A stretch of DNA of 29,006 nt from IMG/VR virus record IMGVR_UViG_3300034062_005472, positions 1 to 29,006 of that record. One strand, written 5' to 3'. This document shows positions 1 to 6,668 of the stretch, one piece after another. The notes under the pieces are model-generated. The model did no database searches and had not been told where the DNA came from. It saw only the letters and a list, made by a program, of their open reading frames with translations. The number at the start of each line of letters is the position of its first letter. Position 1 is the stretch's first letter. This stretch comes from a virus. The translations under genes and the position numbers were made by a program.

Positions 1-265
1 TTGTATCTACATTACCATTATCTAATAGTTTAATCTTCTTTTTGTATTTCTTTATTCTAATTGTAGCAATACCAAAAGGTAATCGATAAATGAAGTTTTC
101 ATTTCTCATTTTATCCATTATCTTCTTATGGTATTCTTTTATAATTTTATTACAAACAGGACGTTCGTATTTATTCTTAGTGGTTTTATTTTTCATATAG
201 TATTTATAAAAATCACTTATAGAATAATCTACTTGTATTTTGTTCTTTGCTCTGTTAGTTTTCAT
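1..265 (-). CDS. Conserved crAss-like phage protein, partial (3' end outside window)
   Basis: An open frame starts with ATG at 263-265 and runs leftward off the window with no stop, giving at least 88 residues that begin MKTNRAKNKIQVDYSISDFY. It is rich in Lys and Tyr, with a basic run near the visible end (IRIKKYKKKIK). Its start overlaps the end of the upstream ring-type gene by 11 bp, so it belongs to the same leftward operon. From memory, a short protein of this type (ISD-x-YK-Y near the N-terminus, later a G-x-IRIKK-type motif) is conserved in crAss-like phages close to ring and tail genes. No function is known to me. The frame is clear; the family link is recall only. Confidence 0.75.
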   Translation of the reverse strand, partial: MKTNRAKNKIQVDYSISDFYKYYMKNKTTKNKYERPVCNKIIKEYHKKIMDKMRNENFIYRLPFGIATIRIKKYKKKIKLLDNGNVDT

Positions 266-947
266 CGGTTACTTGACTTTTTGCGTCATTACCTAAATCT
301 TTTGGTACTTGCATTTGTACTTTTAGATAACGTTCTATTAATATTTCTTTGATACTCTTTTCCATCCATGAAGCAATTGGATATGCACTATCATTTGTGT
401 AACAAGGATTTTCATCACAATCTTTAAATTTAGATGCTTGTACAGGATCTTCAAATACTCCACGAATATTAATATATTTTATCATTGGTAATTCTTCAAG
501 ATTTGATTTTAAATAAATACGATTATTCATATAGTAAGCATATATGACATTCTTGTTGAATTTACCGTTTCCTGAGAATATAGCACGTTCATAAGATACA
601 AAGTTATACTGTTTAGAACCTTTATCAATAGGACCAACACGAGTAATTAATACTTTATCGTATAATTCAACTGGCGTTGGTATTGTTTCTTTAGTTCTTA
701 AAACTTTGCATTCGCTTGAAAAATCACAACATTCAGCAGAATCAGCTAATTCCATTTCAACACATCCAAGATCTTGTACAATGCTTGGATTTAAGTTTAA
801 ATGTTTATTTGCATCTCTTCTAACTAATGCGTTGCGTTCTACGTTTATATCGTAGGTTACTTGTTCAATGCGTAAATCCTCATCGTCTGATAAATGAGGC
901 TTAACAGACGAGAGGATTGAATACGCTATTTGGTTTAAAGTTGCCAT
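255..947 (-). CDS. crAss-like virion ring/neck-type protein
   Basis: This 230-residue protein begins MATLNQIAYSILSSVKPHLS. The opening helix, the following D-E-D-L-x-I-E-Q segment, and the R-x-ALVRRDANK and QDLGCVEMELAD segments match a protein I recall as conserved in crAss-like phages, where it forms a ring of the neck/tail or is annotated as a tail-tubular-like protein. A CC...C cluster lies near residue 93. The C-terminal part contains an INIRGVFEDP motif that I also associate with this family. It sits 4 bp downstream of a small gene and overlaps the next gene by 11 bp. I am confident it is a virion protein of the connector or tail region; the exact ring position is not assignable from sequence alone. 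Confidence 0.7.
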   Translation of the reverse strand: MATLNQIAYSILSSVKPHLSDDEDLRIEQVTYDINVERNALVRRDANKHLNLNPSIVQDLGCVEMELADSAECCDFSSECKVLRTKETIPTPVELYDKVLITRVGPIDKGSKQYNFVSYERAIFSGNGKFNKNVIYAYYMNNRIYLKSNLEELPMIKYINIRGVFEDPVQASKFKDCDENPCYTNDSAYPIASWMEKSIKEILIERYLKVQMQVPKDLGNDAKSQVTDEN

Positions 948-951
948 TTAA

Positions 952-1134
952 TTATTTAACACTTTTTAATTCTTTGGTATCTTCTTTTGCTTCTTGAAGA
1001 TGGATTTGTTTTTCGTTCTCTTTAATAATATTTGTCAATTCATGTATTAGTGGATTTGCATATTTGAATGGTATTTCACTAATAATGTTTAACAAAGCTT
1101 GTAGCTTTTCTGGGGAAATCTTAACTTCTTTCAT
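952..1134 (-). CDS. Small charged helical protein, unknown function
   Basis: I place the start at the ATG at 1132-1134, giving 60 residues starting MKEVKISPEKLQALLNIISE. A longer frame reaching 1182 would overlap the 47-residue gene upstream by 62 nt, whereas this start overlaps it by 14 nt, in line with neighbouring junctions. The protein is predicted helical, with a Lys/Glu-rich C-terminus (KEDTKELKSVK). It ends 4 bp before the ring-type gene, so it is translated from the same message. No family is recognised. A small accessory or assembly role is only a guess from position. Confidence 0.6.
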   Translation of the reverse strand: MKEVKISPEKLQALLNIISEIPFKYANPLIHELTNIIKENEKQIHLQEAKEDTKELKSVK

Positions 1135-1264
1135 TGTTTTTGCTGTTTCTTTTGGTTTCTTTTGTTTTGAATAACTTCTCAATTTGTTTCTTCATTGAAC
1201 CAAGTTCATGTTCTAATATTTGTATTCTTGAGTTCAATTCACTAAGTTCATCTTCTAATTGCAT
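1121..1264 (-). CDS. 47-residue coiled-coil protein
   Basis: The frame starts at ATG 1262-1264 and stops at TAA 1121-1123. It begins MQLEDELSELNSRIQILEHE and carries a heptad-like L/I pattern over about 35 residues, so a short coiled coil is likely. The phosphoesterase stop codon is separated from this ATG by one base (TAATATG), which strongly suggests translational coupling. The C-terminal 14 nt overlap the next gene. I infer a real gene from this spacing, the coiled-coil pattern and the absence of another use for the 80-bp gap. Function unknown. Confidence 0.6.
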   Translation of the reverse strand: MQLEDELSELNSRIQILEHELGSMKKQIEKLFKTKETKRNSKNNERS

Positions 1265-1265
1265 A

Positions 1266-2363
1266 TTATAGATTATGTTGTAAAAATCCTTCTAAGCCAG
1301 TTTCTTTATTCCATATATAAGCTTGTGCACATCTGTAAGCTTCGTAACCCATTTGTTTATGCCAATCATCAGTAGTGCATATAGAAGGTAAAAATCTAAC
1401 TTTAATACCTCTATACTCGTTTACCATTTCTTTATGTAAATGTCCACAATGTGCTTCTCTATGTTTAGTTTCAGCAAACATTATTGGTTGTTCTGTTGCC
1501 ATAATCAATGGAAGATCAGTAGCTTTTTCTTTATCACCATGAGTGTACATTAACATGCAATTTCCATATTTATGATATTTTCTTGGTTCTGTTGCATTGT
1601 TAACATCTACATACTCATCAGATGAGAAATAAGCTGATATTACTTCACCAGCATAGAACATACGTTCCCAATCGTGATTACCTTGTACAACTATAACTTT
1701 AACTGGAGCTATTGATTTTAGCATGCAAATCGCCTTAATTAAAGCATTACAGTAAATACTAAAGGATTCATACCATTTAATTGAATCTGTTTGTGGAGTA
1801 CCACTTGTTGTTGTGCTTCTCATACCTTCAGAATTCATTCCATCGTTTCCAATAGGTAGTATAAAATAATCAATATTAGATTTATTATACTTTGCTAAAA
1901 GACTTGAAATTGAATTAAAGAAGTTATTTTGAAGGTCATTAACATCCCCTTTACCAAAGTGTAAGTCAGGAAGGCTAATTTCAAATGCTACTTTACCTTC
2001 TTTATTAGATGGCTTGTACTTAGGTACTTTTAAATCTTCTAAATCAGTGATGATGTTTTTTCTAAATTCTTCTAAATAATTAACAATAATTTCATCATCT
2101 TTCTTTTTAGCCCAAGATTCAAGCCATTCACCACTTGCAGATTGCCATTTAGATTTTAATACAAAGTTGTCAGGAATTACTTCATTTGATTCTTTAATGT
2201 TTGATTCTTTTCTTACTTGTTTTAAAGCTGTTTCGCATTCTTCTAAAGTTACATCGTAATGTCTTCTTGTTAAGATATCATGAAGACGACCTCGACCTTC
2301 TTTAATGTATCCAGGTTTGTCTTCTAAAAAACGAACAATAGCATTAATGTTTTTTTGGCTCAT
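1266..2363 (-). CDS. Calcineurin-like metallophosphoesterase with N-terminal helical domain
   Basis: The 365-residue protein starts at ATG 2361-2363 (MSQKNINAIVRF). A longer frame exists only through a TTG codon lying inside the promoter, so I reject it. The N-terminal 55 residues look like a small winged-helix or helical domain. The rest carries the full metallophosphoesterase motif series: DLH at about 133-135, GND at about 172-174, GNHD at about 228-231, THG near 275 and GHLH at about 307-310. These residues bind two metal ions in the family and hydrolyse phosphoesters, sometimes nucleic acids or nucleotides. The gene has its own promoter just upstream and leads a short operon with the coiled-coil, small helical and ring-type genes. 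The substrate cannot be read from the sequence. Confidence 0.88.
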   Translation of the reverse strand: MSQKNINAIVRFLEDKPGYIKEGRGRLHDILTRRHYDVTLEECETALKQVRKESNIKESNEVIPDNFVLKSKWQSASGEWLESWAKKKDDEIIVNYLEEFRKNIITDLEDLKVPKYKPSNKEGKVAFEISLPDLHFGKGDVNDLQNNFFNSISSLLAKYNKSNIDYFILPIGNDGMNSEGMRSTTTSGTPQTDSIKWYESFSIYCNALIKAICMLKSIAPVKVIVVQGNHDWERMFYAGEVISAYFSSDEYVDVNNATEPRKYHKYGNCMLMYTHGDKEKATDLPLIMATEQPIMFAETKHREAHCGHLHKEMVNEYRGIKVRFLPSICTTDDWHKQMGYEAYRCAQAYIWNKETGLEGFLQHNL

Positions 2364-2385
2364 GTTTTTTTGTTTAAATTCAGTA

Positions 2386-2417
2386 CAAAGATACGACAAA
2401 TATTTGAGATATGCAAA
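2386..2417 (-). promoter_or_regulatory. Bacteroidota-type promoter for the phosphoesterase operon
   Basis: On the minus strand, TTTG (complement of 2414-2417) is followed after exactly 20 bp by TATCTTTG (complement of 2386-2393). This is a full match to the Bacteroidota consensus TTTG-N19/21-TAnnTTTG. The -33 box lies directly beyond the stop codon of the spanin-like gene, and the start codon of the phosphoesterase is 22 bp downstream of the -7 box. The spacer CATATCTCAAATATTTGTCG partly resembles that of the promoters near 26.8 kb. Confidence 0.8.
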
Positions 2418-2418
2418 T

Positions 2419-2880
2419 TTATTTTACACTATTTAAATAATAACCTCCTGCAAACCCGATACATATGAATAAAGGAATACCTTTATTTCTCCAATTTTTC
2501 TTTCTTTGTAGTTCTTTTTCATAACGAACAGCGAGTTCAGTATAGTTATCCGTAAGATTGTTAATCTTATGATCTGCTGTTTGAACAGTATTGTTCAATT
2601 TAGCAACTTCTTTTTCAGATAGTTCTAATGCTTTTTGCAATCCGATGTTTTTTTGAGATTCGGCAAACCATTGATCTAAGAAAAAATTAGCATCGTTTTT
2701 ATACAATTCTTTCCAAATCATCTTTTCTATTAAAAGCTGTTCCTCAGGTTCTGTAAAAGCTGCGTAATTAACGCCTGATAGTTGAATCCTTAGTGGCGAA
2801 TTCTTTTGACCAAAACTCGTCGCGCTTAGTATTAGACCACTTATTAACAGAATTAATTTTATTTTTATATCCTTTAACAT
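2419..2880 (-). CDS. Exported coiled-coil protein with C-terminal membrane segment; spanin-like
   Basis: The 153-residue protein has an N-terminal signal sequence (about residues 6-24, ending SATSFGQ), a central helical/coiled-coil region (about 70-125) and a hydrophobic C-terminal segment (about 134-150). There is no lipobox cysteine, so it is not a classical lipoprotein o-spanin. Its first 113 bp overlap the end of the upstream inner-membrane protein in another frame, an arrangement typical of phage spanin pairs. It lies just after the amidase block. I infer a role in the last step of lysis (disrupting or bridging the outer membrane), with moderate doubt because of the missing lipidation site and the extra C-terminal anchor. 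Confidence 0.65.
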   Translation of the reverse strand: MLKDIKIKLILLISGLILSATSFGQKNSPLRIQLSGVNYAAFTEPEEQLLIEKMIWKELYKNDANFFLDQWFAESQKNIGLQKALELSEKEVAKLNNTVQTADHKINNLTDNYTELAVRYEKELQRKKNWRNKGIPLFICIGFAGGYYLNSVK

Positions 2881-3151
2881 CTTTTTGGTATTTGCTTATA
2901 TCTTTTAATTGTTGTTTAGTAATACTATCATTAACTAATTTTATAGAATCAATCTTATATTGTATTACTGCGTTCTCAGAGATTAAAACAGCTAAAGAAT
3001 CATTCCAATCTTTTCTACTGTTTTCTATTTGATCTACAAGTTTCTTTATCTTTTTAGACTTGTAATTATCACTTATAGTGGGTATAACGAATATTGATAA
3101 AACAATACCCGCTATACCACCAATAAGTATATTCTTAACGTCTTTAGTCAT
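2768..3151 (-). CDS. Inner-membrane coiled-coil protein; i-spanin-like
   Basis: I place the start at ATG 3149-3151 (MTKDVKNILIGGIAG), 127 residues. A start 21 bp further upstream would overlap the previous gene and add a non-conserved-looking tail. One transmembrane helix at about residues 8-26 is followed by a long charged helical region, giving the N-in/C-out layout of i-spanins. The final 113 bp are shared with the next gene in a different frame. Position after the endolysin supports a lysis role. Alternatively it could be an Rz-like protein of unrelated origin; such proteins share topology rather than sequence. Confidence 0.68.
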   Translation of the reverse strand: MTKDVKNILIGGIAGIVLSIFVIPTISDNYKSKKIKKLVDQIENSRKDWNDSLAVLISENAVIQYKIDSIKLVNDSITKQQLKDISKYQKDVKGYKNKINSVNKWSNTKRDEFWSKEFATKDSTIRR

Positions 3152-3153
3152 AA

Positions 3154-3804
3154 TTACGCAAGTAAAGACCATTTCAAAGTTACAGTACCATTAGCTTTTA
3201 AATCATCTTCACCAGATGCAGCCCAACCGTCAGCTACGTTTAAATACACTGTATGTGCATCAGCAGTAGCAATTGATTTAACAGTTGTGATTAAAGCAAC
3301 AGTAGCAGTACCACTACAATCAGCAGCTGTTTGACCAGTGATGATATTTTCAAATGCAGCTGTACCACCAAGAACTGCAACAGCTCCTGTAGCAACAGTT
3401 GTACCAACACCAAGATCTGGGGTGTCAGCAGTTACATTACCATCGTCTTCGGTTAAAGCTACTGACATATAAGCAGAGCTAATTACGATTGGTCCAGCAG
3501 GTAAAGTATAAATTAGTTTACCAAGACCTAAGTTTGCACCACCAGGAATGTCTGCAAAGGTAACATCTGCTAAACTTAATATAGTTGTAAAGTCTTTACC
3601 ATCACCATAAGTTGTAGCTGTAACATTAGTACCAGCAGTACCAACAGCTACTTTAACAGATTCAACTGTCAAGTTTTGGTCTGAAGTTTCAAGTTCATTG
3701 ATAACATCAACAAGTTCGTTGAATTTATCAGCATATACAGGAGATTTTAATGCGCCTCTGCTTGGTTTATCTCTCCTGTTAATTTTTTTAGCCGTATTTG
3801 CCAT
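3154..3804 (-). CDS. Virion-associated beta-rich protein (fibre or head-fibre type)
   Basis: This 216-residue protein starts MANTAKKINRRDKPSRGALK. A basic N-terminus is followed by a short helical segment (SPVYADKFNELVDVINELE) and then a long Thr/Ala/Val/Gly-rich beta domain ending in a W-containing strand. This composition matches the C-terminal domains of the fibre genes at 6668-8242 and 8487-9476. I infer a helical attachment stem with a beta-sandwich head. It lies oddly between the amidase (12 bp upstream) and the spanin-like pair. It could equally be a secreted or decoration protein; no enzymatic motif is visible. Confidence 0.6.
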   Translation of the reverse strand: MANTAKKINRRDKPSRGALKSPVYADKFNELVDVINELETSDQNLTVESVKVAVGTAGTNVTATTYGDGKDFTTILSLADVTFADIPGGANLGLGKLIYTLPAGPIVISSAYMSVALTEDDGNVTADTPDLGVGTTVATGAVAVLGGTAAFENIITGQTAADCSGTATVALITTVKSIATADAHTVYLNVADGWAASGEDDLKANGTVTLKWSLLA

Positions 3805-3815
3805 TGTTTTAGAAT

Positions 3816-4283
3816 TTAAGTGTTATAAAAATTTATTTCTTTAAGCCATTCTTTTACATCAAAAGAAGGGCATAGTTTAACCCATTCGTTAGAAGTTATT
3901 TTACCATCTTTATTTTTATCAGGTGATAAATCTCTATGTCCAACAATAGGTATATTTCCAAGCATTGCTTCGTTTGTTAATTCTTTTAACAACTTTATCA
4001 TTGCTTCTTTTTGTTCATCTGTTCTGTCATCACCTTTTAATCCACCTATATATGATATGTGAACTGAATCGTGATTATATCCTTTTACACCATTTGTTGT
4101 TTTTGACAAATTCTGTAAAAGGTGTCGTTCTCCATTGACACCAATAATGTAACTATATCCTGGATTAGACCATCCAAGTACATTTCGCCAGTAGTTCTTA
4201 ATTTGTTCTACCGTCGCTGTTTGCGAAGTTCCAGTACAATGAATTACGATTCTATTAATTGTTCTCCCGAAGTTTTTAGGCAT
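3816..4283 (-). CDS. N-acetylmuramoyl-L-alanine amidase endolysin (Amidase_2 / T7 lysozyme-like)
   Basis: The 155-residue protein has the zinc-ligand pattern of the Amidase_2 family: H15 in RIVIHCTG, H116 in VGHRDLSPD and C138 in WVKLCPSFD. This enzyme cleaves the amide bond between N-acetylmuramic acid and L-alanine in peptidoglycan. Between the second His and the Cys lies DKNKDGKITSNE (122-133), which fits the 12-residue EF-hand loop D-x-N-x-D-G-x-I-x-x-x-E. Similar insertions occur, to my recollection, in other Bacteroidota amidases. No signal peptide is seen, so export depends on a holin. The start overlaps the GIY-YIG gene by 8 bp. Confidence 0.93.
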   Translation of the reverse strand: MPKNFGRTINRIVIHCTGTSQTATVEQIKNYWRNVLGWSNPGYSYIIGVNGERHLLQNLSKTTNGVKGYNHDSVHISYIGGLKGDDRTDEQKEAMIKLLKELTNEAMLGNIPIVGHRDLSPDKNKDGKITSNEWVKLCPSFDVKEWLKEINFYNT

Positions 4284-4872
4284 ATTTAAAAGTTGTTTTA
4301 TTAATTCTTTTACCAGACAAGTATCTTTGAAGAGTTGAATTATTAATGTTAAATATATTACAAGCTTCTGTTATAGAATCATATAATTTTCCAGTTGATG
4401 TATCTATAACTTTACGTTTAATTTTTTCAACACCTTTTAATGCTCCCCACTTAGGAACAGTAATTTTCTTATTTTTATTTGTATTACTAATCTTTAATTT
4501 TGTTTCATCGCTTACAATATGATTTAATTTTGATTGAGATATTTTTGACTTCCAATCATCAGTAAAGTTTGGTATATACCCATCTACACCTTCACCTCCA
4601 TTTGTAAAATTACAAAGTATTCCTGTTTTATCATCAATTCTACCAAAATAATTAATCCAAAAAATTTCATGCTTTACTGCTTCTTCTTTAGTTAAGTTTT
4701 CAGAAACAACATCAACATCAAAACCATACTTTTTTACAATAATTTTCCACAAACGAGATCTATTATTTTTGTCATATGGTCTTTTAGGTGTACCTATACC
4801 AACATAAAATATATGACCGTTAGTCTTTTTTCTATGAAAATATACAACTTTATTATTTAAATCTTTTTTCAT
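4276..4872 (-). CDS. GIY-YIG homing endonuclease
   Basis: The 198-residue protein has an N-terminal GIY-YIG nuclease module: VVYFH in the first half-motif, HIFYVGIG in the second, an Arg-rich segment after it, the helical EAVKHEIFWINYFG containing the catalytic-type Glu, and an FTNGGEG segment. The C-terminal 45 residues (from VIDTSTGKLYDS) resemble a NUMOD1/IENR1-type DNA-binding repeat with a helix-turn-helix (NSTLQRYLSGK). It sits between the holin-like gene and the amidase, sharing ATGA with the first and overlapping the second by 8 bp. Free-standing enzymes of this kind cut alleles lacking them and spread by repair. It has no visible role in lysis. Confidence 0.88.
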   Translation of the reverse strand: MKKDLNNKVVYFHRKKTNGHIFYVGIGTPKRPYDKNNRSRLWKIIVKKYGFDVDVVSENLTKEEAVKHEIFWINYFGRIDDKTGILCNFTNGGEGVDGYIPNFTDDWKSKISQSKLNHIVSDETKLKISNTNKNKKITVPKWGALKGVEKIKRKVIDTSTGKLYDSITEACNIFNINNSTLQRYLSGKRINKTTFKYA

Positions 4873-5225
4873 AAGTTCATTTTTTCAGGATCACTTTCAT
4901 CTTCGTTATTTGTAACTTTATATGTATGCTCTACATGTTCATTTATTGTAGTTGTCTTATTTGATTTACCATCCAAATAAGCATTTACTCCCATGTAAAG
5001 ACCCCATAGTATAATTAAAGTTTCAGCCCAATCTTGTAGTACTTTAAAAGCATCATCAAATGATAGTTTAAAATCTCCTAAAAATATTAATAAAGCATAT
5101 CCTATTGTAATTAATAATGTACCACTCCATGTAATAAAGTATTTTCTACTATCTTGAATTCTTAGTAATTCACGGTCAGTACCTGCTACAATACGATCTA
5201 TAATATTTTTGAAGAATTGCCACAT
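4869..5225 (-). CDS. Holin-like protein with two membrane segments
   Basis: The 118-residue protein has two hydrophobic segments, at about residues 28-49 (TWSGTLLITIGYALLIFLGD) and 68-85, joined by a short acidic loop, and a charged C-terminal tail. Size, topology and position upstream of the amidase fit a class II-type holin, which would permeabilise the inner membrane to release the endolysin. It is joined to the upstream gene by TAATG and to the downstream GIY-YIG gene by ATGA. No specific holin family is recognised, so the call rests on topology and context. Confidence 0.65.
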   Translation of the reverse strand: MWQFFKNIIDRIVAGTDRELLRIQDSRKYFITWSGTLLITIGYALLIFLGDFKLSFDDAFKVLQDWAETLIILWGLYMGVNAYLDGKSNKTTTINEHVEHTYKVTNNEDESDPEKMNL

Positions 5226-5515
5226 TATTTATGAGTTTTAAAGTTATCTATCAAGTGATCCATTTGAGTTTCTATACGAACTAATTTTTCAATTACAAGT
5301 GTATTTAACGCTCTTTGTTCTTTCATTTCTACTTCTATAAGTTTTATTTTCTCGTCCATTTCTTTAAATTTTAAATCACTCTTGACTGTTAAGTTGTTCA
5401 AGTCATTTACGTTTTTAAAATAAATGGCAATCAGTCCGCCGCAAAAACCAACGATTTGTAATATTAGTTTCCAGTCAACAGATACAATTTGTAATAATGT
5501 TTCATTATTATACAT
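5225..5515 (-). CDS. Single-pass membrane coiled-coil protein, possibly a holin-associated protein
   Basis: The 96-residue protein has one membrane segment at about residues 17-33 (LILQIVGFCGGLIAIYF) and a charged coiled-coil region at about 45-92 (KFKEMDEKIKLIEVEMKEQ and onward). This layout resembles XhlA-type haemolysin/holin accessory proteins, although in those the coiled coil usually precedes the membrane segment. It is coupled to the next gene by TAATG. I infer a lysis-related membrane role, with the alternative of an unrelated envelope protein. Confidence 0.5.
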   Translation of the reverse strand: MYNNETLLQIVSVDWKLILQIVGFCGGLIAIYFKNVNDLNNLTVKSDLKFKEMDEKIKLIEVEMKEQRALNTLVIEKLVRIETQMDHLIDNFKTHK

Positions 5516-5529
5516 ACGTTTATATAGTT

Positions 5530-5814
5530 TTATTCTTCAGGAGGGGTTGTATAACCCTCTAAAGACAAGTTATTAATTTCTTTTATTTGACAATTTTCCA
5601 TCCCGTTTAAAATAATGCTATCTACAAAGATATTAATTTCTTCAGAAATTACAGCATCTTTAACACTACTAATGTCAAACCAATAAACATTATTATCGCT
5701 ATATTTACTTCTAACTTTACATATAGTTAAATGTGGCTCTAAATTTAATATTTGATTTAATTCTAATATTAAATTATTAAGTAATTCTTCATTATGTGAT
5801 TCAATAATTTTCAT
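5530..5814 (-). CDS. Small protein of unknown function
   Basis: This 94-residue protein begins MKIIESHNEELLNNLILELN and has a mixed helix/strand pattern with an acidic end (YTTPPEE). There is no signal peptide or membrane segment. Its ATG overlaps the stop of the LamG-like receptor-binding gene (TAATG), so it is probably translated with it. A chaperone or assembly partner of the fibre module would fit the position, but nothing in the sequence shows this. Confidence 0.6.
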   Translation of the reverse strand: MKIIESHNEELLNNLILELNQILNLEPHLTICKVRSKYSDNNVYWFDISSVKDAVISEEINIFVDSIILNGMENCQIKEINNLSLEGYTTPPEE

Positions 5815-6668
5815 TAAAATAAATTATAAACACTATCTTGATTGTTTCTAATTGTATCTATACTACCTGACGCTTGAGTTGAATCAAACCAAATAAATTC
5901 AACAAACCATCCGTTAAATGGATTTGAACCTCCAGTAGCAGAACCTCCCATTAAAAATACTTGTTCATTATTAGTAGCAGCTGTAGCAGCTGTACCAGTA
6001 TATGTTCCATTATCTATGTTATAACCTAAGTTAGTACCATTCCAATAGTCTACACAATGTTCATTTGTAGCTGAAGATCCTATAGTATTACTAACTTGAA
6101 TGTTATTCCAATAAGTTCTTTTCTGAGTACTATATCTATTAGATCTTGCATGTGTTGTTACTGGTGATCCTGGAGCAGCTAATACAGCCCACATAGAGGA
6201 GAACACGGTTCCTACTGGATGATAACATGAATAAATGGTTGCTTGGTTATTACAGAAATCATCTGTGGTAGCATCATGATATAAAGTATCATTTGATCCA
6301 TCAAACTTAATTGCTGCAGATACTATACTAAAAGGCTGTGCTGTATATCTAAATTCAGGTTGTTCTATTAAAGTAGCATTTGATATATGATAATCATTTC
6401 CAGATTGATCATACCAAGTATCTACATAAGCAACTGATACTCCAGCAGCATCTCTCCAAGAAGTAATTGCTGTAAAATCTACAAAACTACCATGAGATGC
6501 TGTAAAGTCTTGAGTAGCGTTATCTGAACTTCTTCTAAGTTTGATTATGTTACCGCTATAAGTTGATGATATTTTTCTTAATGAAAATGCCAATAAAGGC
6601 GTATCAGCTGAATACGTAACAATATCAAACGGTCCTCCGCCAAATCTATATGAATTAATAAAACTCAT
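5814..6668 (-). CDS. Receptor-binding/tail protein with concanavalin-like (arabinofuranosidase B-like) domain
   Basis: The 284-residue protein shows, after about 25 residues, the pattern LAFSLRKISSTYSG followed by IKLRRSSDNATQDF and, later, YVDTWYDQSGNDYHISNAT. This resembles the N-terminal part of alpha-L-arabinofuranosidase B catalytic-type (concanavalin/LamG-like) domains, which recur in phage tail proteins. The end (NGWFVEFIWFDST) also fits a LamG-like fold. I infer carbohydrate binding at the host surface; hydrolysis is unproven. It lies in a run of genes joined by TAATG at both ends, all apparently fibre components. Confidence 0.72.
   Translation of the reverse strand: MSFINSYRFGGGPFDIVTYSADTPLLAFSLRKISSTYSGNIIKLRRSSDNATQDFTASHGSFVDFTAITSWRDAAGVSVAYVDTWYDQSGNDYHISNATLIEQPEFRYTAQPFSIVSAAIKFDGSNDTLYHDATTDDFCNNQATIYSCYHPVGTVFSSMWAVLAAPGSPVTTHARSNRYSTQKRTYWNNIQVSNTIGSSATNEHCVDYWNGTNLGYNIDNGTYTGTAATAATNNEQVFLMGGSATGGSNPFNGWFVEFIWFDSTQASGSIDTIRNNQDSVYNLF

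Noticed and set aside
128-352. Plus-strand frame of 74 codons at the left end
   Set aside because: It lies opposite two convincing minus-strand genes (1-265 and 255-947) and has a hydrophobic, low-complexity translation typical of an antisense shadow.
595-602. Minus-strand TAACTTTG inside the ring-type gene as a promoter
   Set aside because: No TTTG or TTG at 19-21 bp upstream and the site is within a coding region; chance match to a short A/T-rich motif.
2361-2399. Longer start for the phosphoesterase using TTG
   Set aside because: The extra codons overlap the -7 box; translation from a codon upstream of the transcription start is impossible from this promoter.
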